A stretch of DNA of 64,000 nt from Pseudisothecium myosuroides. Lineage: Eukaryota; Streptophyta; Bryopsida; Hypnales; Lembophyllaceae. The position numbers and the translations under genes are program-made. Shown here piece after piece: positions 46,633 to 53,970 of this stretch. The stretch lies in NCBI GenBank assembly GCA_951799445.1, contig CATOGU010000029.1, positions 20,314 to 84,313 of the forward strand, given 5' to 3'. Position 1 is the stretch's first letter. Each line of letters begins with the position of its first letter. Under the pieces are notes generated by a model. The model was not told the origin of the DNA. It did not search any database and was given only the letters and a program-made list of their open reading frames with translations.

Positions 46633-47597
46633 AAGTCGGCGTCTTTTCAGCCATCCTCAGCGGTCTGCCCCTTGAACAAGCCCTGGCCCTCATCGCGGGG
46701 CTGGAATGCGACACCGTCGAACTCGGGACCGGCGCTTACCCCGGCAACGCGCATTGCCAGCCGGACGCGTTGCTCGCCAGCGAGGGTAAATTAAAGGAAT
46801 TCCAGGCGGCGGTCGCCGCAAGCGGGCTGACGATCTCGTCGTTGTCGTGCCACGGCAATCCGCTGCATCCTGACCAGGCGCTGGCGGAGGAGCACCACGC
46901 GGTTTTCCGGGCGACGGTCAAACTCGCGGCCAGGCTCGGGGTGGAGGTGGTCACGACGTTCTCGGGCTGCCCGGGCGACGGGTCCGCCGGGGCGAAGTAC
47001 CCGAATTGGGTGACCTGCCCTTGGCCGCCGGATTTCCTCAAGATCCTCGATTACCAGTGGAACGAGGTGGCCATCCCCTACTGGACCGAGCAGACGAAAT
47101 TCGCGGCGGACCACGGGGTGAAGAAGATCGCGCTCGAAGCGCATCCGGGCTTCCTCGTTTACAATCCCGAGACCATGCTGCGGCTGCGTGACGCCACGAG
47201 CAAGGTCCTGGGCGCGAACGTCGATCCCAGCCACTTTTTCTGGCAGGGGATCGACCCGGTCAAGGCGGTGCGCAAGCTGGCCGGGGCGATCCACCATGTT
47301 CACGCGAAGGACACCGGATTATACAAGGTCAACGCCGATTACGACGGCTATCTGGACACGAAGCCGTACAGCGACGAGGCGAACCGGGCGTGGATGTTCC
47401 GCACGGTCGGCTACGGGCACGGCGAAGATTTCTGGCGCGATTTTGTCAGCACGCTACGCCTGGTCGGTTACGACGGCACGCTGAGCATGGAACACGAGGA
47501 CAGCCTCATGTCGCCCAACGAAGGTTTGCGCAAGGGCGTCAAGTTCTTGCGCGGAATCGTCCTGCGCGACGCCAAAGGTGCGGTGACCTGGGCATGA
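46629..47597 (+). CDS. Sugar phosphate isomerase/epimerase (xylose isomerase-like barrel)
   Basis: 322 residues, intact. TIM-barrel of the AP endonuclease 2/xylose isomerase superfamily: MKVGVFSAILSGLPLEQALA, LECDTVELGTGAYPGN, VKKIALEAHPGFLVYNPE, VLGANVDPSHFFWQGID and IHHVHAKDTGLY. Metal ligands are the Glu of ALEAHPG, Asp/His of NVDPSHF, His of HAKD and Glu of SMEHEDS. Substrate unknown. Linked by ATGA overlap to a dehydrogenase, suggesting a small sugar-acid pathway. Confidence 0.9.
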   Translation: MKVGVFSAILSGLPLEQALALIAGLECDTVELGTGAYPGNAHCQPDALLASEGKLKEFQAAVAASGLTISSLSCHGNPLHPDQALAEEHHAVFRATVKLAARLGVEVVTTFSGCPGDGSAGAKYPNWVTCPWPPDFLKILDYQWNEVAIPYWTEQTKFAADHGVKKIALEAHPGFLVYNPETMLRLRDATSKVLGANVDPSHFFWQGIDPVKAVRKLAGAIHHVHAKDTGLYKVNADYDGYLDTKPYSDEANRAWMFRTVGYGHGEDFWRDFVSTLRLVGYDGTLSMEHEDSLMSPNEGLRKGVKFLRGIVLRDAKGAVTWA

Positions 47598-47603
47598 GGT
47601 GTT

Positions 47604-47632
47604 GCAGGGCGACCGGGATGGTCGTCTTACAA
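47604..47632 (+). repeat. Possible single arm related to family I
   Basis: TTGCAGGGCGACCGGGATGG and the following TCGTC form a small hairpin (GGGCGACC/GGTCGTC). The first bases match the family I arm at 38157 with one change. It lies between convergent genes and could act as a terminator. Confidence 0.4.
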
Positions 47633-48319
47633 CCAGACCGCCTGGCGCGCGATGGCGAAGCGGCGATGCTGGAAATCTTGCCAGCCCGCGCGTTGGGTGA
47701 GCGCCGCAAGCTCGCGGAAACTGAACGCCCGGCGCACGGAGACGCGCGCGTCGTACTTCGTCATGGGTTCGCGGTAGAGCACGGCGGTCATCAACCAGAC
47801 ACCTGCTGCCGCGAGGGAGCCGCGCTCCAGGTCAGCGATCATGACTCCCGCACGCGCCAGTTCGCGGCAGCGGCGCAGGACGCGCACGGCGTCTTCCTCG
47901 CTGAAATGATGCAGCGCCAGCGAGCAAAACACAAAATCGTAGGAACCGGGCGCTCCCGGGACCGTGCGGGCGTCGCCTTCGTGGAAGGTGATTTCCGGGT
48001 AGGCCGCGCTCCGACGACGGGCGATTTCCAGCGTGGACGGTTGAAAATCCACGGCGTCGATTTGCAGGGTGATGCCGCGTTTCCGTGCCCAGTCCACCAT
48101 CAGGCGCGGGATGTCGCCGGACGCGGTGCAGAGGTCGAGCACCCGGTAGCGTTGGCCCGGTTGCCACCACCGCCGCAGAAACCAGCGGATCAGCCGGTGG
48201 CTGCCGAAATTCCGGTTGATGCGGACGAGATTTTCCAGATCGACCTCCAATTCCCGGGACACCGGTTGCGGTCGGTCCATCAGTTCCGGGGTGGCCGGGT
48301 CGAAATCGCGCGGGAACAT
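47627..48319 (-). CDS. Class I SAM-dependent methyltransferase
   Basis: 230 residues from 48319 (MFPRDFDPATPELMDRPQPV); an upstream ATG at 48364 adds a short Cys-rich leader and is less likely. SAM-binding motif YRVLDLCTASGDIPRLMV, then QIDAVDFQPSTLEIARR (motif II acid), and SYDFVFCSLALHHFSEED. The opening MDRPQPVSRELEVDLENL is characteristic of methyltransferases found beside type III polyketide synthases and oxidoreductases, but no such partner is in view. The gene is intact. Confidence 0.85.
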   Translation of the reverse strand: MFPRDFDPATPELMDRPQPVSRELEVDLENLVRINRNFGSHRLIRWFLRRWWQPGQRYRVLDLCTASGDIPRLMVDWARKRGITLQIDAVDFQPSTLEIARRRSAAYPEITFHEGDARTVPGAPGSYDFVFCSLALHHFSEEDAVRVLRRCRELARAGVMIADLERGSLAAAGVWLMTAVLYREPMTKYDARVSVRRAFSFRELAALTQRAGWQDFQHRRFAIARQAVWL

Positions 48320-48369
48320 GGGGCAAGTGCAGCAGTCTGGGTCAGCAACGAAACGCGGCCTCAAAAACG

Positions 48370-48564
48370 TCTGTCATCCTGAGCGGAGTGTAACGACGGA
48401 CGTCGAAGGACCTCTCCGTGTGGTACCCGTTTTGTACACGCACCGGCACTTGGCCCAAACCCGCGCCTGCCGCCATGTTTCAGCGCATGGCCAGCGGCGA
48501 AGGCATGCGGGTACCACGCTTGAGGGGTCCTTCGACGTCGTTGCACTCCGCTCAGGATGACAGA
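48370..48564. repeat. Inverted-pair repeat, family B
   Basis: TCTGTCATCCTGAGCGGAG on the left and CTCCGCTCAGGATGACAGA on the right, with inner GACGTCGAAGGACCTCTC and its inverse. The left arm carries a 4-base duplication (GACGGACGTC). It is the main feature of the 48320-48599 gap. Confidence 0.85.
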
Positions 48565-48599
48565 CGTTTTCAGTGAGGATAAGGGTGATGCTCAGACCG

Positions 48600-49262
48600 T
48601 TAGCTATCCAACCCTAGCAGCGCGAGCATTCGGCCCGTCCGGCCCTTCTCGCGTCGGTAGGAATAATAACGCTCCGGGTCAGCAGCCGTGCAGATACCGC
48701 AATCGGTGACCTGCACCAATCCCGCCGCCCGGCATTGCGTGACGATCCGCGCCGCGAAATCCACCTCGTACCAGGGTGGCCGGATGCACGGGCTGAGCTG
48801 GGCCACGATGTCCGCCGGGCGGGAGCCGAACTCCCGTTGCATCGTTTCCACTGCCGCCGTCACGATGCCGAGATCGGTGCCCTTTCTCCCCGAGTGGACC
48901 AGCCCGATGGCGCGCTGCCGGACGTCCACCAGGAAAATCGCGCAGCAGTCCGCCACGTAGATGCCGAGGCAAACGTCAGGCCGGTTCGTTACCAGGCCAT
49001 CGACGCCGGGCAAGGCGAGCAAAGGGAGATCACGGTCGGCGGAAATCACCGCGATCCCGTTGCCGTGGACCTGCTCCACCGTGACGAAACTCTGGCTCGC
49101 CAGACCGATTTCCCGCCTCGCCGCGTGGTGGGACTCATCCAACCGGGCGAGCGCCTGCGCACGATCCGCGTTTACATCGACGCCCGGAATGCGGCCCACG
49201 AACCCGTGCCGACAACCCGAACCTTGCAGCGCGGCGAATTGTTCGATGGGCAGCGCAGTCAA
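48600..49262 (-). CDS. pgeF: PgeF/YfiH-type multicopper-like protein (peptidoglycan editing factor)
   Basis: 220 residues, intact. DUF152/laccase-domain protein. Family motifs: VTVEQVHGNGIAVI (metal His), VADCCAIFLVDVRQRA (metal Cys) and IGLVHSGRKGT, where most relatives have HAGWRGT. The last part CGICTAADPERYYSYRREKG is the usual ending. In E. coli, PgeF hydrolyses wrongly made L-Ser muropeptide precursors. Some homologues have adenosine-related activity. It is downstream of tolC on the same strand. Confidence 0.9.
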   Translation of the reverse strand: MTALPIEQFAALQGSGCRHGFVGRIPGVDVNADRAQALARLDESHHAARREIGLASQSFVTVEQVHGNGIAVISADRDLPLLALPGVDGLVTNRPDVCLGIYVADCCAIFLVDVRQRAIGLVHSGRKGTDLGIVTAAVETMQREFGSRPADIVAQLSPCIRPPWYEVDFAARIVTQCRAAGLVQVTDCGICTAADPERYYSYRREKGRTGRMLALLGLDS

Positions 49263-49357
49263 GACGGGAGTGCGGATTTTTAAACGCGGAGACGCCGAGG
49301 GCAGAACGAGGCACGCAGAGAAGAGGGGGAGGATTTTCTGACTCCTCGACCACTCGC

Positions 49358-51163
49358 CTAATCTCCTTGCAGCAGGTATTCGCGTTTGGTGAGCGGCTTG
49401 GCGGGTTTGCCGCTGTCGCGCGCGGGCTTGTCGGGATTTTCCGCGTTGATCTTGCTCTTGATCGGACGGCCCGAGCCGCGCTCCTTGGTGTCCGGGGTCT
49501 TGACCGCGCCCAGCGGCAGGGTGTCGCCCGCGTGCGGCGCGCCCGTCGTGTCCACTCCGTTGGGCTGCGCGCGGGTGGTGAGCGGATCGTTGAACGCCTC
49601 GTCGTACACCGTGCTGGTGCCGGTGACGCGTTCGTAGTTGGCCAGCGTGACCGCGTAGTTGTAGCGGGCCTGGAGTTCGGTGGTCTGCGCCTGGAGCAGG
49701 CTCGTCTGGGATTGCAGCACGTCGAGCTGCGTGCCCGCACCAGCGGACAGCCGGGCCTGGGCCAGCCGGACGGCTTCCTCGGCCTCGCCGACGTTGAGCA
49801 CCTGGCTGGCGATCAATTCCTTGGATTGGTTCAAGGTAAGGTAGTTGTTCTGGATGTCTTCCACCACCGCGTTGACGCCGTCCTCATAGGCGATGCGCGC
49901 CTCTCGCAGGAGCGCGCGCGCCTGTTTGACCCGCCCGTACGTGGCCAGCCCGTCGAAGATGTTCCAGTTGAAGTTCCCGCCGTAGAACCAGCCGTGCAGA
50001 CTGTGGCCGAGGTCGTCGGTCAGGCGGTCATTCACCAGTTCGTAACCGGCCTGGGCGGTGAGCGTTGGTTGGTAGCCAGCGGCGGAGACACGGATGGCCT
50101 CGATCTCGGCGAGGATCGTCAGACGCTGCTGCTTTAGCAGGGCACGGTTGGCTTTGCCGGCGGCGACCCCGGCGTCGGCGGAAAAGCTTTGCGCATGGTA
50201 ATCCAGGTTGCCGACCACATGGATCGGCGAGGTGCGTTCCTGCTGCGGACCGTACTCGATGCCGAGCGTGCGCGCGAAGCCGATGAACGCCAGGTTGTAG
50301 GTGTTGTTGGCCGTGATGACTTGCGGACGCTGGTTGGACACGGCGACGCTGGCTTGCAGCACGTCGAAACGCGGCACGGTCCCGGCGGCGAAGCGGTTCT
50401 GCTGGTCGGTGAGCTGACTCTGGAGCAAGCGCAGGTTCTCGTTTTGAATGTCAATGAGCGCCTTGTCCACCAGCACGGTGTAGAACTGCTGCTTGACGGT
50501 GTTGATCGTGGTGTCGACCGTCTCGCGCAGGGTGTAGTAAGCGGCGTCGCGCTGGAAGCGAGCCTGCCGGATCTGCGGCGGGATGGCCGCATTGTAGAGC
50601 GTCTGCTGGACCTCGACGGACACCGTGTAGCTGCGGTCGGAAGTGGTGCTGGACCCACCGAAAAGCGAACTGAGCGAAGTCGCGCCTCCGCTGGAGCCGT
50701 TGCTGCTGCCACCGAGCAGGTTGCCGAGCAGCTGGCTGCCGGAGATCGCACCGGTTTTGGTGGTCAACAGCCCTTGGGGATCAGCCGCAGTAGGCGCGGT
50801 CACGGTGCGCAGGTAAACATCTGCGGCCTGGGTGCCACTCGAACTGCTGCCCGAGCTGAGCAGGTTACGGTCAGTCCCGGTGAACGTGCCGGCGCCGATG
50901 ACGTGCGGCAAAGCGGCGGCGCGCACTTCCACCAGGATGCCTTGGTTGCGTTGGATCTCCTGCAACTGGTTGAGAATTTGCGGATTGCGATGCAGGGCGA
51001 TGTCGATGGCGTCGTCGAGCGTCAGGTGGTTCAGCCGGGCGGCCAGCGCGTCGGACTGGGTAGGGGCGGAACTGCCCGCACGGGCCAGCGGCGTGAAAGC
51101 CGGAGACAGGAACAAAAGGGAAGCGAGGGCCGAAACCGCCGCCGGGATACCACGGGTCTTCAT
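49358..51163 (-). CDS. TolC-family outer-membrane efflux protein
   Basis: 601 residues, intact. Signal peptide MKTRGIPAAVSALASLLFLS. Two OEP-type repeats: LTLDDAIDIALHRNPQILNQ in the first and a second half beginning at about residue 310. Long helical parts (QLTDQQNRFAAGTVPRFDVL and RLAQARLSAGAGTQLDVLQS) show the typical sequence before the paired extracellular strands. An insertion of Gly/Ser-rich residues (about 150-180) and a Lys/Pro-rich C-terminal tail of about 70 residues are extra. Its start is 10 bases after the marR stop. The inner-membrane pump partners are not next to it. Confidence 0.92.
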   Translation of the reverse strand: MKTRGIPAAVSALASLLFLSPAFTPLARAGSSAPTQSDALAARLNHLTLDDAIDIALHRNPQILNQLQEIQRNQGILVEVRAAALPHVIGAGTFTGTDRNLLSSGSSSSGTQAADVYLRTVTAPTAADPQGLLTTKTGAISGSQLLGNLLGGSSNGSSGGATSLSSLFGGSSTTSDRSYTVSVEVQQTLYNAAIPPQIRQARFQRDAAYYTLRETVDTTINTVKQQFYTVLVDKALIDIQNENLRLLQSQLTDQQNRFAAGTVPRFDVLQASVAVSNQRPQVITANNTYNLAFIGFARTLGIEYGPQQERTSPIHVVGNLDYHAQSFSADAGVAAGKANRALLKQQRLTILAEIEAIRVSAAGYQPTLTAQAGYELVNDRLTDDLGHSLHGWFYGGNFNWNIFDGLATYGRVKQARALLREARIAYEDGVNAVVEDIQNNYLTLNQSKELIASQVLNVGEAEEAVRLAQARLSAGAGTQLDVLQSQTSLLQAQTTELQARYNYAVTLANYERVTGTSTVYDEAFNDPLTTRAQPNGVDTTGAPHAGDTLPLGAVKTPDTKERGSGRPIKSKINAENPDKPARDSGKPAKPLTKREYLLQGD

Positions 51164-51173
51164 CGAGGATTAT

Positions 51174-51653
51174 TTAGGACTGAGCTTGAACGATACAGTG
51201 CACCTTGCGGTAAACTTGCAGCCACGCCTGCTGCTCGGCGGCAGTCAGGTGGGTCATGGTCGCGTTGAGGTTGTGGATCATATCATCTTTGATGCGCGTG
51301 ACCAGCGACGAACCGCGTGAAGTGATGGTTACCAGCACTTTGCGACGGTCATCGGTGGCGTGGCAGCGTTTGACGTAGCCGAGATTTTCCAGGCGGTCCA
51401 CCAGCCCGGTGGCGGCGGCGGTGGTGTGGCGCATTCTGGCGGCGATCTGGGACATCGTCAATGTTTCGCCCCGGTTCAGTGCGCCGAGCAGGAAGAATTG
51501 CGCGAAGGAGACGTTGCCTGCGGTCAGTTCGTGCGAAAGCTTGGTCAAAAAACAGCGCTGGAGATAGAGGAGGATGTCGGCCAGTTCGCCCGTGTCAACG
51601 CAAGGCTGCCCCGGTGAGCAGGCTTCGGGCAGGGTAAAACTCGTATTCAGCAA
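51174..51653 (-). CDS. MarR-family transcriptional regulator
   Basis: 159 residues, intact. Winged helix-turn-helix: TMSQIAARMRHTTAAATGLV (recognition helix), LENLGYVKRCHATDDRRKVL (wing) and a flanking helical dimer interface. MarR proteins usually repress their own operon until a small phenolic or other ligand binds. Here the operon would be marR-tolC. A 9-base palindrome (51669-51700) lies 16 bases upstream of the start and is a good operator candidate. Confidence 0.93.
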   Translation of the reverse strand: MLNTSFTLPEACSPGQPCVDTGELADILLYLQRCFLTKLSHELTAGNVSFAQFFLLGALNRGETLTMSQIAARMRHTTAAATGLVDRLENLGYVKRCHATDDRRKVLVTITSRGSSLVTRIKDDMIHNLNATMTHLTAAEQQAWLQVYRKVHCIVQAQS

Positions 51654-51668
51654 GACGGCGATTGGTTA

Positions 51669-51700
51669 ACGACCTTAAATATCAGCTTCTCTAAGGTCGT
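51669..51700. promoter_or_regulatory. Candidate MarR operator palindrome
   Basis: ACGACCTTA at 51669-51677 and its perfect inverse TAAGGTCGT at 51692-51700, 14 bases apart. It is AT-rich inside and sits directly upstream of the marR start. The size and position fit autoregulation by the MarR dimer, but binding is inferred. Confidence 0.5.
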
Positions 51701-51752
51701 CAAGGCCGGGGACAAAAACCGACAAACGCTGGTTGGATGGTTGTATTGCATC

Positions 51753-51840
51753 GCTGTGGCCACGGCGCTCTGTCGCCGTGCTCTGCAAATCTGGCACTTT
51801 ACCGGCGGACAACGGCGACAGAGCGCCGTGACTACGGCCA
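51753..51840. repeat. Inverted-pair repeat, family J (CTGTGGCCACGGCGCTC)
   Basis: GCTGTGGCCACGGCGCTCTG, GTCGCC on the left and GGCGACAGAGCGCCGTGACT on the right. It overlaps the 3' end of moeA. A second copy is at 63674-63760. Confidence 0.8.
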
Positions 51841-53091
51841 GAGGAAAGCTTGCACGGGATCGCCCGCCGGGACGGTGGTTTCCGCCTCGATCCGCGCGAG
51901 GGCCTCGCTGCGGCTCAAGGCGAACAGGGCATGCGATTCCTGCCGCCCGACCGGGGTGAAACGGCCCTCCGCGTCCAGCACGCCGCGCAGGTAGTGCGGA
52001 CGCTGGCCCCGGTTGGTCAGGTCAACGGCGGCGGTGGCCGGAAACGCGGGCAGGACAAGGTGGCGTTCGCCCGCGCCCAGGAGCTTGAGCAGCGCGGGAC
52101 GCACGAAAAGTAGGAACGTGACAAATGCGGAAACCGGGTTGCCCGGCAGCCCGAAGACGTGCGCGCCGGGCTGCCCGTCCACGGTGGTCTGACGGCCATA
52201 AAGGAAAGGTTTGCCGGGCTGGATGCGCACCCGCCAGAGGTCGTGCCGGACCCCGGCGGCGGCCAGCCGGTCCTTGACCAGGTCGCGCTCGCCCACGGAA
52301 ACGCCACCCGCGACGATGAGCACGTCATGATTGCACAAGCCCGCCGCGAGCTTGGCGTCGAGATCGTCGCGGTCGTCCCGGGCGCGTTCGAGGACCGTGA
52401 CGCTGGCCCCGAGCCGTTGTGCGAGCGTCGCCAGCAGAACGCCGTTGCTCTCATAGATTTCGCCCGGCCCGAGCGGTTCCCCGGCGGGGCGGAGTTCGTC
52501 GCCGGTGGCGAGCACGGCCACACGGGGCAAGCGGCACACGGCGGTCGTGGCAAGACCCTGCGACGCGAGCAGCCCCAGGCGTGCTGGGGTGAGTCGGTCT
52601 CCCCGCTCGAAGAGCCTTTGGCCGCGCGCGAGGTCGCCACCCGCGCGCCGGATGTTTTCGCCGGGTTCAACGGCCGCTTGCACGGTAATCCGGTCGCCGG
52701 TGCGGATGACATCTTCCTGCATGACGACCGCCCCGGTGCCAGCGGGAACGGGCGCGCCGGTGAAAATCCGGATGGCGCGACCGGGTTCGACGCGCAGCCC
52801 ACGGTCGGGACCGGCGGCCTGTTCGCCCGCGACCAGGAAGCTCGCGCCGGTTTGGGACGGACCGGCCACGTCTTCGGTGGCGAGCGCGTAGCCGTCCATG
52901 CTGGAGTTGTCGAAGGCCGGGAGGGGCTGAACGGCAAGCGGTTCCGAAGCAGCGAAACGGTCCACCGCCTGGATCAGCGGCACGGGTTCGGTTGGAAGGG
53001 GGTCGATCTGGGCGAGGATGCGGGCGCGGGCTTCGGTTTCGGAGAGCATTTCCGCGCGGGGCGGAACCGGTTGGCTGGGAAAGAGAGTCAT
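51832..53091 (-). CDS. moeA: Molybdopterin molybdenumtransferase
   Basis: 419 residues, start 53091 (MTLFPSQPVPPRAEML). Inserts molybdate into adenylated molybdopterin. FDNSSMDGYALATEDV, PAGTGAVVMQEDVIR, RVAVLATGDELRPAGEPLGP, EIYESNGVLLATL, VAGGVSVGERDLVKDRL and VFGLPGNPVSAFVTFLLFVR are the family's standard motifs. It overlaps the upstream gene's stop by one ATGA. The last codons lie inside a family J repeat. The gene is intact. Confidence 0.95.
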   Translation of the reverse strand: MTLFPSQPVPPRAEMLSETEARARILAQIDPLPTEPVPLIQAVDRFAASEPLAVQPLPAFDNSSMDGYALATEDVAGPSQTGASFLVAGEQAAGPDRGLRVEPGRAIRIFTGAPVPAGTGAVVMQEDVIRTGDRITVQAAVEPGENIRRAGGDLARGQRLFERGDRLTPARLGLLASQGLATTAVCRLPRVAVLATGDELRPAGEPLGPGEIYESNGVLLATLAQRLGASVTVLERARDDRDDLDAKLAAGLCNHDVLIVAGGVSVGERDLVKDRLAAAGVRHDLWRVRIQPGKPFLYGRQTTVDGQPGAHVFGLPGNPVSAFVTFLLFVRPALLKLLGAGERHLVLPAFPATAAVDLTNRGQRPHYLRGVLDAEGRFTPVGRQESHALFALSRSEALARIEAETTVPAGDPVQAFLWP

Positions 53092-53604
53092 GGTTGGCGG
53101 GACGTGACTAGGCCGGGCAGGGGAGCGGTGGCCACCGACGAGATCGAACCGGGGGCAGGGGAAGCCGCCGGAGAGGCGTTGGGCGTGGCGTAAACGACCG
53201 CGCCGACCACCGGCTCGCCAGCCACGACGTTGGCGACGACCAGGGTTTGGTGATGTTCGCGCGAGACGCGCAAGTCGGCCGTCCGCGGCGTGGGTGAGGG
53301 CGTCCGACGGGCGGCAATGGAGAAGCTGGCCTTCGGAGAGGGATGCCGTCGCCGAAGCGGAGGGCGTCTCTATGAGAACGTAGCGTTGCTCGGCACCGAG
53401 GGCGCGGACCACGCCGATCCGGGTTTCCACCGGGGCGGGCACCGCCGTCGGCATCGTGGCGGCCTGCCTGGGCGCACGGTGGAAGGCGCAGGAAACGAGC
53501 GCCAGGGACAACAGGAGGAATCCGCAGGCAATCACGAGGGCGGCCCACCGGCCCGCGCCCTGCCGGGAGGCAGGGGCGAGCAACGGCAGGGAAAGCGACG
53601 GCAT
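53088..53604 (-). CDS. Small exported protein upstream of moeA, one frameshift
   Basis: About 171 residues. Starts MPSLSLPLLAPASRQGAG at 53604. A hydrophobic segment ALVIACGFLLLSLALVSCAF follows, which may be a lipoprotein-type signal ending in the Cys at about residue 39 (VSC). The exported part is beta-like (VRALGAEQRYVLIETPSASA) and later reads VVANVVAGEPVVGAVVYATP. One base seems missing in the GGG run at 53292-53294. The stop overlaps the moeA start. Function unknown; it may be coupled to moeA translation without a shared role. Confidence 0.65.
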
Positions 53605-53711
53605 AAGCGGCAGCGGGGATTTGCGCGGGGATTTCGTTTCTTGATTGACCGCGCGACCAGGTGTGCGATAGCTTGAACTTCGCTGGCTTGACGGTCGGCG
53701 CAACGAGAATT

Positions 53712-53799
53712 GGAGTGGTGGCTGAGAGGTCGAAAGCAACGCTTTGCTAAAGCGTCGTAGTCCAAAAGGCTACCGAGGGTTCGAATCCCTCCCACTCCG
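53712..53799 (+). tRNA. tRNA-Ser(GCU)
   Basis: A 7-bp acceptor stem GGAGTGG/CCACTCC closes an 88-base cloverleaf with discriminator G. The anticodon stem-loop ACGCT-TTGCTAA-AGCGT exposes GCT, and GGGTTCGAATCCC forms the T arm. The long variable arm (CGTAGTCC-AAAA-GGCTACCG) is typical of type II tRNA-Ser. The 3' CCA is not encoded. Confidence 0.97.
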
Positions 53800-53970
53800 C
53801 GTGTGCCTATGCCGCAGGTACACATGATGCAAACTTTTAGCTCTGATTGTCGGTGGCTGCTTCAGTTTAAGGCGAGAGCTTGGAACCGCGCCGGAGCAGT
53901 GATGGGCGAAACCAGACGCTAGGCGTCGGGGTCACTCTCACCTCGGGTTGTCTTATCCGGGACTTTAAGA

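Noticed and set aside
51832..53739. A single 635-residue fusion of a membrane protein and MoeA
   Set aside because: The join is an artefact of a one-base indel near 53292. The proper frame upstream ends at an ATGA overlap with a standard MoeA start.
53800..53970. tRNA-linked integration site beside tRNA-Ser
   Set aside because: No integrase gene and no repeat of the tRNA 3' end was seen nearby.
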